Assembly: GCA_900544275.1 (NCBI GenBank)
Contig: UQUU01000003.1
Span: 124,001 to 188,000 of the forward strand
Direction: 5' to 3'
DNA from: an uncultured Succiniclasticum sp.
GTDB taxonomy: Bacteria > Bacillota > Negativicutes > Acidaminococcales > Acidaminococcaceae
Length of the DNA stretch: 64,000 nt
Shown: piece by piece, positions 51,193 through 59,466 of the stretch
Numbering within the stretch: the first letter of the stretch is position 1
How the letters are laid out: every line of letters begins with the position of its first letter
Notes under the pieces: generated by a model
What the model saw: the letters and a program-made list of their open reading frames with translations, nothing else
What the model was told of the DNA's origin: nothing
The model's database searches: none
Position numbers and translations under genes: made by a program

Positions 51193-51995
51193 TTGAAGCG
51201 AAAGAAGTAAATTTTGCCTATCGACGCGGTATTCCTGTTTTAAATGATATAAATTGTAAGATAGAAGATGGTGATTTTGTTGCTCTTTTGGGACATAACG
51301 GCAGCGGCAAGACAACCTTGTCTCGTTTGTTTATGGCGCTGGACCATCCTCGCAGCGGGCAGATTCTGGTCGATGGCGTGGATATTGCCAACTATGAGCC
51401 GGCCGATTTGGCGGATAAGATCGGGTATGTGTTTCAAAATCCGGATCTTCAGATTTTGGAAGATACTGTGTACGGAGAGGTGGCTTACGGTCCCCGGGTA
51501 AAAAAAATACCGGAAGAAAATATACAGAAAAATGTGGCGGCTGCGCTGCAAGCTATGGATCTGACCGGAATGGAATCCCGTTATCCGCGCATACTTTCCT
51601 TCGGGCAAAAACGCCGCCTCGGTGTGGCGGCAGCGTTAGCCTTAAACCCGCGGATGCTGATTTTAGATGAGATCACCAATGGTCAGGACGCGTTGGAACA
51701 AAAGTCAATGTTGGAACATCTCAAGGCGCTGAATGAAACGAGGGGTACCACGATTGTTTTAATTACGCATGATATGGACATTGTGCGCCGCTACACGAAA
51801 CGCGCCATTGTCCTGACGGATGGCGACCTGGTCTTTGATGGTACCCCCCGGGAATTATTTGAAGGGAAACAACCGGTTGAACGTTGGGGGCTGCGGCGTC
51901 CCTTGGTCACCGAATTGGCCAGCGGGCTGGGGCTGTCGGCTTCTTCCTGTCAGGAGTTTTGCGACAGCATCGTAAAGGGAGGCGCGGCAAGATGA
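51189..51995 (+). CDS. ECF transporter ATPase 2
   Basis: A 268-residue ABC ATPase starting at ATG 51189 inside the previous stop. Walker A LGHNGSGKTTLSRLFMALD near 35, Q-loop VFQNPDLQILEDTVYGEVAYG near 81 (the EcfA-type Q-loop), signature LSFGQKRRLGVAAAL near 135, Walker B MLILDEITNGQDALE near 156 and ITHD. The signature Phe for Gly (LSFGQ) is common in EcfA proteins. Confidence 0.92.
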   Translation: MIEAKEVNFAYRRGIPVLNDINCKIEDGDFVALLGHNGSGKTTLSRLFMALDHPRSGQILVDGVDIANYEPADLADKIGYVFQNPDLQILEDTVYGEVAYGPRVKKIPEENIQKNVAAALQAMDLTGMESRYPRILSFGQKRRLGVAAALALNPRMLILDEITNGQDALEQKSMLEHLKALNETRGTTIVLITHDMDIVRRYTKRAIVLTDGDLVFDGTPRELFEGKQPVERWGLRRPLVTELASGLGLSASSCQEFCDSIVKGGAAR

Positions 51996-52669
51996 GACTC
52001 AATGCTTTTACATGGATCATTGTGACCCTGGCTGTGACTGCCTGGGTATTTATCCTTCCTCTGGAAGCGGTAGCAACTATTTTAGTGCTTCAGTTGGTCT
52101 TGCTCCTTTATATTAAACGGACAAAAACCATGCTGGCGGCAATCGGCGCCCTGGGCGTATTTACCGGTATGATGGTTTTGCTGCAGCTGCTATTTGGCTC
52201 GCCGTTGGACGTGTCTCTTTTTGGCGGGTTGCGAATGCTGGTCATGACCCTGGCATTTTTGTGTATGCTGGCGACGACGAAGATACAAAGCATTGCCAAA
52301 GCGTTGGTAGACCGCTTCCATTTGCCGGTGGAGTATGCATTTATGTTGACGACGGCACTGCGGTTTGTCCCGAATTTTCTGGAGGACAGCGCGATTACTT
52401 TGGATGCGCAGTCCTGCAGAGGATATTCCAACAGAGGCAACGCGCTCACGCGCCTGCTCTCTTATATTGTAGCAATCCGGCCGTTGGTTATGCGGGCTGT
52501 GACGAAATCCGAAACGCTGGCGCTTTCTATGGAATTAAGGGGGTTTGGCGCGAATACCTATAAAAATATGCCGAAAGAAAAGTTTACATTGTTAGATATC
52601 GTTGTCCTGGCCCTTGTGGTGGTCTTAAGTACATATCCCTTTTGGCGGAAAATATTACTGAAGATGTAA
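51992..52669 (+). CDS. ECF transporter transmembrane component EcfT
   Basis: A 225-residue membrane subunit starting at ATG 51992, overlapping the ATPase stop. It has about five helices and the two cytoplasmic coupling motifs of EcfT: AQSCRGYSNRGN (near 137) and LSMELRGFGANTYKN (near 177), both of xRG type, which contact the two ATPases. It completes the S-A-A-T operon. Confidence 0.9.
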   Translation: MRLNAFTWIIVTLAVTAWVFILPLEAVATILVLQLVLLLYIKRTKTMLAAIGALGVFTGMMVLLQLLFGSPLDVSLFGGLRMLVMTLAFLCMLATTKIQSIAKALVDRFHLPVEYAFMLTTALRFVPNFLEDSAITLDAQSCRGYSNRGNALTRLLSYIVAIRPLVMRAVTKSETLALSMELRGFGANTYKNMPKEKFTLLDIVVLALVVVLSTYPFWRKILLKM

Positions 52670-52739
52670 AGATCAGTATCTGACTCCGGGGCCCGAATGA
52701 GGCTAAAAGAAAAAATTAAATGCTGATGCGTAAAGTCAG

Positions 52740-52790
52740 ATCCTTCGTTGCTGCAGTCCGAAAGGAACACAGTTGCGAAGGATTTATTTT
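52740..52790 (+). terminator. Terminator of the ECF operon
   Basis: ATCCTTCG (52740-52747) pairs with CGAAGGAT (52776-52783), followed by TTATTTTCTT. Confidence 0.75.
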
Positions 52791-52815
52791 CTTAATTAAA
52801 AGACATAACGTTTTG

Positions 52816-52878
52816 TTATTCACTGCTATCCACAGGTTTATACACAGAAAAATAAATTTATCCACATGGTTGTTCACA
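52816..52878 (+). promoter_or_regulatory. Cluster of five co-oriented DnaA boxes upstream of nrdD
   Basis: Five 9-mers in the same orientation: TTATTCACT (52816), CTATCCACA (52826), TTATACACA (52838), TTATCCACA (52858) and TTGTTCACA (52870). Two are perfect matches to TTATNCACA and three have one mismatch. The array ends 6 bases before the first NrdR box, so DnaA could regulate nrdDG, as it does nrdAB in Escherichia coli. A replication or DnaA-titration role is an alternative. Confidence 0.8.
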
Positions 52879-52883
52879 GGCTA

Positions 52884-52941
52884 CCACAACATATAGGTGA
52901 TAAAAAGAAAAAATATTCATGAAAGCACCTATATGTTGTTG
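52884..52941. promoter_or_regulatory. Two inverted NrdR boxes
   Basis: CCACAACATATAGGTG (52884-52899) and CACCTATATGTTGTTG (52926-52941) are inverted copies of the same 16-mer and fit the NrdR box core CWATATATWG with one change. Their centres are 42 bases apart, four helical turns, suiting cooperative binding. The second overlaps the -35 element at 52939. Confidence 0.85.
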
Positions 52942-52967
52942 CCAAGTTAAAAAGTATGTGTTAGAAT
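52939..52967 (+). promoter_or_regulatory. nrdDG promoter
   Basis: TTGCCA (52939-52944) and TAGAAT (52962-52967) with a 17-base spacer. The -35 box shares bases with NrdR box 2, giving a direct repression mechanism. Confidence 0.65.
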
Positions 52968-53086
52968 ATGGGTGAACTTTTTAGAAGACTATGTTTGAAA
53001 TAATGGACTAGTCTTTGCGGAATTAACCGGGCATTTACAACATACAATAGCAATGGGCTTTAAGCCTGCAAGAAGGGTGGATACTT

Positions 53087-55213
53087 ATGAAAGTTATCAA
53101 GCGCGATGGAACGACCGTTGATTTTGACCTGCAAAAGATTGTCGTAGCCATTGAAAAAGCAAACGCTGCGGTCGATCCGGCAGATCGGATCGAGGCAGGA
53201 AAAATTAAAAAAATTGCGGAATATGTAATGAGTAAAAACCGTTCCCGTCTGTTGGTGGAAGATATCCAGGATATGGTAGAGCGCCAGCTACAGGAAGCCG
53301 GTAAATTTGCCCTGGCCAAGGCTTATATTATTTATCGGTATCGCCGTGCGTTAGTACGTAAAGCCAATACGACGGACGAGTCCATCCTTTCTCTGATCCG
53401 CAACAGCAATAAAGATGTGATGGAAGAAAACAGCAATAAGAATGCGATCATGGCTTCCACGCAAAGGGATCTGATTGCCGGAGAAGTTTCCAAAGACCTG
53501 ACCCGGCGTCTGGTTTTGCCGGCAGAAATCTCCAAAGCGCATGAAGATGGTGTGTTGCATTTCCATGATATGGACTATTTTATTCAGCCTATTTTCAATT
53601 GCTGCCTGATCAATATTGGGGATATGCTGGATAACGGCACGGTAATGAACGGCAAGATGATCGAATCTCCCAAGAGCTTCCAGGTCGCCTGCAACGTGAT
53701 GACGCAAATCATCGCTTCTGTTGCGTCCAGTCAGTATGGCGGTCAGTCGGTGGATGTCCGTCATTTAGGCAAATATCTGCGTCGCAGCAGAGATAAGTTC
53801 ATCGTTCGCGCAAAACGCGCCTTAGGCGAAAATGCGGACCCGAAAATTGTTGAAGCTGTTGTGGATGAACGCCTGCGTGAAGAATTAAAAGCCGGCGTGC
53901 AAACCATTCAGTACCAGATCAATACCTTGATGACGACTAACGGACAGTCGCCTTTTGTTACCCTGTTCCTGAATCTGCGTGAAGACGACCCTTACATTGA
54001 AGAAAATGCAATGATCATTGAAGAAGTCATCCGTCAGCGTTTACAGGGGATCAAAAATGAAAAAGGCGTTTATGTAACGCCTGCTTTCCCGAAGCTGGTT
54101 TATGTGTTGGATGAACACAACCGCTTGAATGGAGGCAAATATGACTATCTGACCAAGCTGGCTGTAAAATGCAGCGCCAAACGGATGTATCCGGACTATA
54201 TCAGCGCAAAAAAAATGCGTGAAAATTATGCGGGGAATGTATTTGCTCCTATGGGATGCCGCAGTTTTCTTTCTCCCTGGAAAGATGAAAACGGCAATTA
54301 CAAATTTGAAGGCCGTTTTAATCAGGGGGTTGTTTCCCTCAACCTTCCTCAAATTGGCATTATTGCGGATGGTGATGAGGATAAATTCTGGAAATTACTG
54401 GACGAACGGTTGCAGTTATGCCATGAAGCCCTCATGTGTCGCCATAATGCATTGTTAGGTGTTCGTTCTGATGTGAGTCCGATTCACTGGCAGTACGGTG
54501 CGATCGCCCGTTTGCCTAAAGGAGCGAAAATTGATCCTTACTTGATGAACGGCTATTCTACATTGTCATTGGGATACATTGGCCTGTATGAAATGACCGT
54601 TGCGATGCACAAAGGCAGCCATACTTCCGGCGAAGGTAAAGACTTCGCGATGCGTGTGATGAAACATCTGCGGGAAACCTGTGATGCATGGAAAGCGGCT
54701 TCCGGTTTGGGCTTTGCGCTGTATGGTACGCCGGCGGAATCGTTGTGCTATCGGTTTGCGCGTGTGGATAAAGAACGCTTTGGTACGATTAAGGATATTA
54801 CGGACAAAGGGTATTACACTAATTCGTATCATGTAGATGTGCGTGAGAACATCGACGCTTTTTCTAAATTTGAGTTTGAAAGCGAATTCCAGAAAATCTC
54901 TTCCGGCGGCGCGATCAGTTATGTAGAAATTCCCAACTTACGGAACAATCCAACGGCGATAGAAGCGGTCGTAAAATTTATTTATGAAAACATCCAGTAT
55001 GCGGAATTCAATACGAAGTCGGATTACTGCATGGTTTGCGGTTATGACGGGGAAATCATGATCAATGATGATAATGAGTGGGAGTGCCCGCAATGTCATA
55101 ATAAAGATCATGCGAAAATGAACGTGACCCGTCGTACCTGTGGTTACCTGGGTGAAAATTTCTGGAATGTAGGCAAGACAAAAGAAATCAAAGCTCGTGT
55201 GCTGCACCTTTAA
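53087..55213 (+). CDS. nrdD: Anaerobic (class III) ribonucleoside-triphosphate reductase
   Basis: A 708-residue glycyl-radical enzyme that makes dNTPs without oxygen. An N-terminal ATP-cone (about 1-95; KVIKRDGTTVDFDLQKI) gives allosteric control. The catalytic barrel follows, with the conserved Cys regions (FNCCLINIGDML near 170 and MGCRSFLSPWKDENGNY near 388). Near the end a zinc site CMVCGYDGE plus CPQCHNKDH precedes the glycyl-radical loop RRTCGYLGENFW (near 685). The activase NrdG is encoded next. ATG 53087 follows AGAAGGGTGG. Confidence 0.97.
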   Translation: MKVIKRDGTTVDFDLQKIVVAIEKANAAVDPADRIEAGKIKKIAEYVMSKNRSRLLVEDIQDMVERQLQEAGKFALAKAYIIYRYRRALVRKANTTDESILSLIRNSNKDVMEENSNKNAIMASTQRDLIAGEVSKDLTRRLVLPAEISKAHEDGVLHFHDMDYFIQPIFNCCLINIGDMLDNGTVMNGKMIESPKSFQVACNVMTQIIASVASSQYGGQSVDVRHLGKYLRRSRDKFIVRAKRALGENADPKIVEAVVDERLREELKAGVQTIQYQINTLMTTNGQSPFVTLFLNLREDDPYIEENAMIIEEVIRQRLQGIKNEKGVYVTPAFPKLVYVLDEHNRLNGGKYDYLTKLAVKCSAKRMYPDYISAKKMRENYAGNVFAPMGCRSFLSPWKDENGNYKFEGRFNQGVVSLNLPQIGIIADGDEDKFWKLLDERLQLCHEALMCRHNALLGVRSDVSPIHWQYGAIARLPKGAKIDPYLMNGYSTLSLGYIGLYEMTVAMHKGSHTSGEGKDFAMRVMKHLRETCDAWKAASGLGFALYGTPAESLCYRFARVDKERFGTIKDITDKGYYTNSYHVDVRENIDAFSKFEFESEFQKISSGGAISYVEIPNLRNNPTAIEAVVKFIYENIQYAEFNTKSDYCMVCGYDGEIMINDDNEWECPQCHNKDHAKMNVTRRTCGYLGENFWNVGKTKEIKARVLHL

Positions 55214-55226
55214 AACAGCCACAAGA

Positions 55227-55256
55227 AAAACGGCGGTTAAAACCGCCGTTTTTTAA
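55227..55256 (+). terminator. Hairpin between nrdD and nrdG
   Basis: AAAACGGCGGTT (55227-55238) pairs with AACCGCCGTTTT (55241-55252), followed by TT. It likely attenuates nrdG relative to nrdD; nrdG may have a further promoter (TATAAT at 55292-55297). Confidence 0.85.
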
Positions 55257-55362
55257 GCTTTTTAAAAGTAGCAGTAAAAAAGGTATCACGCTATAATATT
55301 GATATGATAAAGAAGATAAAAAAGTTTATTCTTTAAAACAGATGTCGAAAGAAGGGAATTTT

Positions 55363-55911
55363 ATGAAATACGCCACATTGAAACGTCACGATGTAGCGAA
55401 TGGTCCGGGAGTCAGAGTTTCCTTATTTGTCAGTGGCTGTCGTCATCATTGCCGAGGCTGTTTTAATCCGGAAACCTGGGACTTTAACTATGGGAAACCC
55501 TTTGATGGTGAAGTACTGGATACTTTGCTGCGTGCTTGTAATCATGATTTTATTACCGGCCTTTCGGTATTAGGGGGAGAACCTTTTGAACCGGAAAATC
55601 AACCGGAAGTCTTGAATGTGATGCGGAAGTTCAAAGAACTGTATCCGCAAAAAACGGTATGGTGCTACACCGGTTATGATTTCGAGAAAGATATTCTGAC
55701 CGGAAAGCTAGGACCCTGGGAAATCACCGAAGAGATTTTGTCTTTGATCGACGTACTGGTGGATGGAGAGTTTAAGCTGGAAGAAAAAGATTTGAACCTG
55801 CGCTTTCGCGGCAGCTGCAATCAGCGGGTCATCAATGTGCCTGAGTCTTTGAAAACAGATACGGTCGTTTTATGGGATGAGGGAGAAGGAATGTTTGAGC
55901 CGGATAAATAA
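55363..55911 (+). CDS. nrdG: Anaerobic ribonucleotide reductase activating protein
   Basis: A 182-residue radical SAM activase. The cluster motif CRHHCRGCFN (near 26) and LSVLGGEPFEPEN (near 67) are family signatures. It generates the glycyl radical in NrdD. ATG 55363 follows GAAGGGAA; an upstream in-frame ATG at 55342 has no ribosome site. Confidence 0.95.
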   Translation: MKYATLKRHDVANGPGVRVSLFVSGCRHHCRGCFNPETWDFNYGKPFDGEVLDTLLRACNHDFITGLSVLGGEPFEPENQPEVLNVMRKFKELYPQKTVWCYTGYDFEKDILTGKLGPWEITEEILSLIDVLVDGEFKLEEKDLNLRFRGSCNQRVINVPESLKTDTVVLWDEGEGMFEPDK

Positions 55912-56112
55912 ATCGTTTCGGCATCATAGTTCCTCTGTTTTTACATCTTACTTTATTTTCACACTTCACTTTAATTGATAACCTGACATTGATACTGGGA
56001 TGCGAATGAAATAAAATTGAGAGTAATGAATTTGAGTATAAGGCAGTTGGTACAAGATATACCGGCTGCTTTTCTCCATAGAGGACATTTTGGTGAGGGG
56101 CAGGAGGCAGAT

Positions 56113-57321
56113 ATGGAACCTGTAACGCAAAAATTGTACGAACAAAACAGCAATCTCAAAACATGTACAGCCACGGTTTTGGAATGTGAAGCATTTGAAA
56201 GAGATTTTCTGATTGTTTTAGATCAGACCGTCCTCTTTCCTGAAGGCGGGGGCCAGCTCAGTGATACCGGTTTCATTGAAGAGGCACCCGTATGGCATGT
56301 GCGGGAGCGCAACGGAAAAATCCAGCATTTTTGTAAAAAATGTTTTTCTCCCGGCGCCCGGGTAAGCGTTAAAGTAAACTGGCAGGACCGCCTGGACCAT
56401 ATGCAGCAGCATTGCGGCGAACACATTCTTTCTCATGCTTTTTGGAAGCTGTTCGGTGCGAATAATGTAGGGTTTCACATGAGTGAACGGTATGTAACCA
56501 TTGATTTAGACAAAGAAGTAACCTGGGAACAGGCTTATCAGGCGGAAGATTTTGCGAATCGTCAGTTATGGGAAGACCGTCCTGTTACCGTTGCCTATAA
56601 ACCGCATACGGAATTAGATGGCTTGCCTATGCGGAAAAAGAATACAAAACTGACGGGCATATTGCGTGTAGTGACCGTAGAAGGCGGCGATGTCTGCACT
56701 TGTTGCGGGACGCATCCGGAAACTACCGGAGTGATCGGGATCATAAAGATCCTGCGCATAGAAAAACATAAAGCCGGTACCCGAGTGGAATTTTTATGCG
56801 GGCGTTGGGCTTTGGAAGATATTCGTAGGAAAATAGAAGCGGTGCGCAATGCTTCCAATATGTTGAGCATAAAAGAAGAGGATGTTTGTTCCGGCATTGA
56901 AAGGTTGGAAACAGAGATTTCTGATTTACAAGAAAAGGTAAAAGAGAAAACGGCGATTATCCAAGATGCGAAAGTGGCGAAAATTTTAAGGGAAGCTACG
57001 TTTAACAGATCCGGAAATAAAGTTTTAGCAGCAATTGAAGAAAATTTTGAGGGAGTGGCGGCAAAGTCATTATTTAAAAAGCTTGCGGCGCAAACACAGG
57101 CAGTTGCAGCGGTTATATATCAGGAAGGCGCTCGGGCAAACTACATGATCGGTGTCGGGCCCGGCAGCCAGGTTAACTGTAAAGAGATTATCACCCGGGC
57201 GAATGAGATATTTTCCGGACGGGGCGGGGGTAAGCCGGAAGCGGTTCAGGGGAGCGCGCCCTCTACGGAAGACTGGCGTGCTAAGGCAGAGCTGTTGGTC
57301 GACTATTTGCGCCAATTATAA
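56113..57321 (+). CDS. AlaX-type alanyl-tRNA editing protein with DHHA1 domain
   Basis: A 402-residue homologue of the C-terminal half of alanyl-tRNA synthetase. The beta-barrel part contains VLFPEGGGQLSDTG (near 38). The editing site has HCGEHILSHAFWKL (HxxxH, near 98), and the metal-binding CTCCGTHPETTG follows near 197. A coiled coil (about 245-295) leads to a DHHA1 domain ending RGGGKPEAVQGSA, the poly-Gly motif that binds tRNA. It hydrolyses Ser-tRNA-Ala or Gly-tRNA-Ala in trans. ATG 56113 with AGGAGG upstream is chosen over the longer in-frame start. Confidence 0.9.
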   Translation: MEPVTQKLYEQNSNLKTCTATVLECEAFERDFLIVLDQTVLFPEGGGQLSDTGFIEEAPVWHVRERNGKIQHFCKKCFSPGARVSVKVNWQDRLDHMQQHCGEHILSHAFWKLFGANNVGFHMSERYVTIDLDKEVTWEQAYQAEDFANRQLWEDRPVTVAYKPHTELDGLPMRKKNTKLTGILRVVTVEGGDVCTCCGTHPETTGVIGIIKILRIEKHKAGTRVEFLCGRWALEDIRRKIEAVRNASNMLSIKEEDVCSGIERLETEISDLQEKVKEKTAIIQDAKVAKILREATFNRSGNKVLAAIEENFEGVAAKSLFKKLAAQTQAVAAVIYQEGARANYMIGVGPGSQVNCKEIITRANEIFSGRGGGKPEAVQGSAPSTEDWRAKAELLVDYLRQL

Positions 57322-57413
57322 GTGTTTTTATTGCAGAAAATAAATTAAGAATTATGTAACAAAAGCTTCTTTTGTCTGAATGAAAAGTAAAAGTTGCAAA
57401 AAGCAAAAATAAA

Positions 57414-57456
57414 AACACAGGCAGATTTGTGCTACCCGGGCAAATCCGCCTGTGTT
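57414..57456. terminator. Bidirectional terminator between alaX and dedA
   Basis: AACACAGGCaGATTTG (57414-57429) pairs with CAAATCcGCCTGTGTT (57441-57456) with one mismatch between the convergent genes. Confidence 0.8.
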
Positions 57457-57483
57457 CTATCTTGTGATAAGAGGAAAACATAT

Positions 57484-58143
57484 TTAAATTTCTTCTTGTT
57501 GTTCTCTTTTTGCTTTTATAAATTCATAAACTAAGGGGAGGACTGAAACAATGATGATGCCCAAAGCAACGTGGGAGAAATTATTTTTTACAAAAGAGAT
57601 ATTGCCAAAAAAATATCCAGCGACGGTAAATAAAGCGACCCAAGTAAATCCCCCGGTCACATTGTATTCCAGAAACGTACGATAATGCATGGTTCCGATA
57701 CCCGCAACAAAAGGCGCAAAAGTGCGAACGATAGGTACAAACCGGCAAAGAAAAATTGCTTTATGACCATGTTTCTCATAAAACTTTTGCGCTTTTTCCA
57801 CATGTTCCGGCTTAATCAGAGGATTGTGACTTTCCAGTAATTTTTTGCCGAATTTTTCACCGATCCAGTAATTACTGGTATCGCCTAAAATAGCGGCGCT
57901 AAGGCAAATGAGAAACAGAGTTCCGAAATGCAACCCTTCGGAAGTGGCTGATAAGGCTCCGCAGGCAAATAAAAGAGAATCCCCCGGGAGAAAAGGTGTT
58001 ACGACCAACCCAGTCTCACAAAAGATGATCAGAAAGAGAATAAAATAAATTAAAGAACCATACGCTGCCATTACTGCCGGAATATATTTATCAAAGTGCA
58101 TAATATATTCATTAAAATAGAAAAAAAGTTGACTAATATCCAT
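57484..58143 (-). CDS. DedA-family membrane protein
   Basis: A 219-residue member of the DedA/Tvp38 family, whose members include undecaprenyl-phosphate and phospholipid flippases. Motifs are FCETGLVVTPFLPGDSLLF (near 42), GDTSNYWIGEKFGKK (near 86) and CRFVPIVRTFAPFVAGIG (near 132), with re-entrant loops and about four helices. A basic tail (IKAKREQQEE) ends it. ATG 58143 follows GGAGGG. Confidence 0.9.
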   Translation of the reverse strand: MDISQLFFYFNEYIMHFDKYIPAVMAAYGSLIYFILFLIIFCETGLVVTPFLPGDSLLFACGALSATSEGLHFGTLFLICLSAAILGDTSNYWIGEKFGKKLLESHNPLIKPEHVEKAQKFYEKHGHKAIFLCRFVPIVRTFAPFVAGIGTMHYRTFLEYNVTGGFTWVALFTVAGYFFGNISFVKNNFSHVALGIIIVSVLPLVYEFIKAKREQQEEI

Positions 58144-58267
58144 GAAGAGAACCCTCCGTTAAATTGCTTCTTTATGAATTATTCAGGTCTGGACAACATA
58201 TTCTATCATATTTAGGCAAAGAATGATATAATAATTCGAAACGGAAAGAATTTTATGGAGGCCTTTA

Positions 58268-59128
58268 ATGACAAAAACCTTATATCGTTGCGAAACGAAG
58301 GAAAATTATGCGGAATTTCGAAAAGAAATAGAAGAAAAAATAAAAATACATCAGTTAGCCGGAGAAATCGTACCCACTCCGGAAATGATCAAGACGCCGG
58401 AGCAAATTGCCGGTATTCGTGAAGCGTGTCGAATCAATACCCTGGTATTAGACGAAGTAACAAAACGGATAAAAAAGGGAATGACAACGGAAGAAATAGA
58501 CAGGGTCGTTTATAGTTTTACGGTGGCGCAGGGGGCGATTCCAGCTCCTTTAAATTTCTGCGGTTTTCCTAAAAGTGTCTGCACTTCGATCAATGACCAG
58601 GTATGCCACGGTATTCCTGATAAAAACGTGACGCTGCGAAGCGGGGATATCGTGAATGTAGATGTTTCTACAATTTATAAAGGCTTTTACGGAGATGCAT
58701 CCCGAATGTTTGAAATCGGTCGGGTGGATAAAAGAGCCCGGGATCTGACGGCCATTACGAAAGAGTGCCTGAAACGCGGTGTAACTGCAGCAAAACCCTG
58801 GGGGCATTTAGGCGATATCGGGGCTGTGATTTCGCAGCTGGCTCATAAACACGGTTATTCTGTGGTAGAGGATTTTGGTGGTCACGGTGTGGGAATTGAA
58901 TTTCATGAGGACCCCTTTGTGCCTCATACCGGGAAAAAAGGTACCGGTATGCTGTTGGTTCCCGGTATGATTTTTACGATCGAGCCGATGATCAATACGG
59001 GTAAAAAGGATGTTTTCATTGACGCGGCGAATGAGTGGACCGCCTATACCGAAGACGGGGGCCTTTCGGCGCAATGGGAACACACAATACTGATCACGGA
59101 CACCGGCGCCGAAATATTGAGCTGGTAG
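58268..59128 (+). CDS. map: Methionine aminopeptidase, type I, with N-terminal extension
   Basis: A 286-residue enzyme, about 35 residues longer than Escherichia coli Map. The polar extension (about 1-40; CETKENYAEFRKEIEEKIKI) resembles that of the longer Firmicute Map types. The five metal ligands are visible: Asp in VNVDVST, Asp in YGDASRMF, His in GGHGVGIEFHEDP, Glu in FTIEPMI and Glu in AQWEHTIL. It removes the initiator methionine. ATG 58268 follows TGGAGG. A terminator is present after it. Confidence 0.94.
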   Translation: MTKTLYRCETKENYAEFRKEIEEKIKIHQLAGEIVPTPEMIKTPEQIAGIREACRINTLVLDEVTKRIKKGMTTEEIDRVVYSFTVAQGAIPAPLNFCGFPKSVCTSINDQVCHGIPDKNVTLRSGDIVNVDVSTIYKGFYGDASRMFEIGRVDKRARDLTAITKECLKRGVTAAKPWGHLGDIGAVISQLAHKHGYSVVEDFGGHGVGIEFHEDPFVPHTGKKGTGMLLVPGMIFTIEPMINTGKKDVFIDAANEWTAYTEDGGLSAQWEHTILITDTGAEILSW

Positions 59129-59211
59129 AAGCTGTAACCGTGCACAAGAGCGGCTACGGCAGTTGTAATATTTTCAACTGACAATGGAATACGGATGTGT
59201 CTTGCTTTTTG

Positions 59212-59245
59212 AAAGAGTCTGCAGTTAGTCTGCAGGCTCTTTTTG
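59212..59245 (+). terminator. Terminator after map
   Basis: AAAGAGTCTGCAG (59212-59224) pairs with CTGCAGGCTCTTT (59230-59242), with a T-rich tail. Confidence 0.88.
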
Positions 59246-59322
59246 TACTTATATCGCAGGCGTTTGTCTATAGAAGCGATGCAGCTTGCATATATGGCAA
59301 AGGTGTATGGGGACAAAATAGC

Positions 59323-59353
59323 GTATACTATATCATAATGTATACACGTATAC
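59323..59353. promoter_or_regulatory. Three GTATAC repeats upstream of the AGCS symporter gene
   Basis: The palindromic hexamer GTATAC occurs at 59323, 59340 and 59348, the last two forming a larger GTATACACGTATAC palindrome. They lie 114-144 bases before the symporter start, where a promoter should be. They could be an operator; no regulator is identified. The rest of 59246-59466 shows no gene. Confidence 0.4.
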
Positions 59354-59466
59354 TTGTCTTTAAAGTATTGTAAAAGGCTTACAAAACAATTACAATTATC
59401 ACATCGGCAAAAGATGTTTTGCCGGGAAATGTAATGCATTTTATTTTAACAAATGGGGTGGGAATT

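Noticed and set aside
52816..52967. Chromosomal replication origin
   Set aside because: DnaA boxes are clustered, but dnaA, dnaN or rpmH are not adjacent, there is no clear AT-rich unwinding block next to them, and the NrdR boxes and promoter explain the region as a regulatory site.
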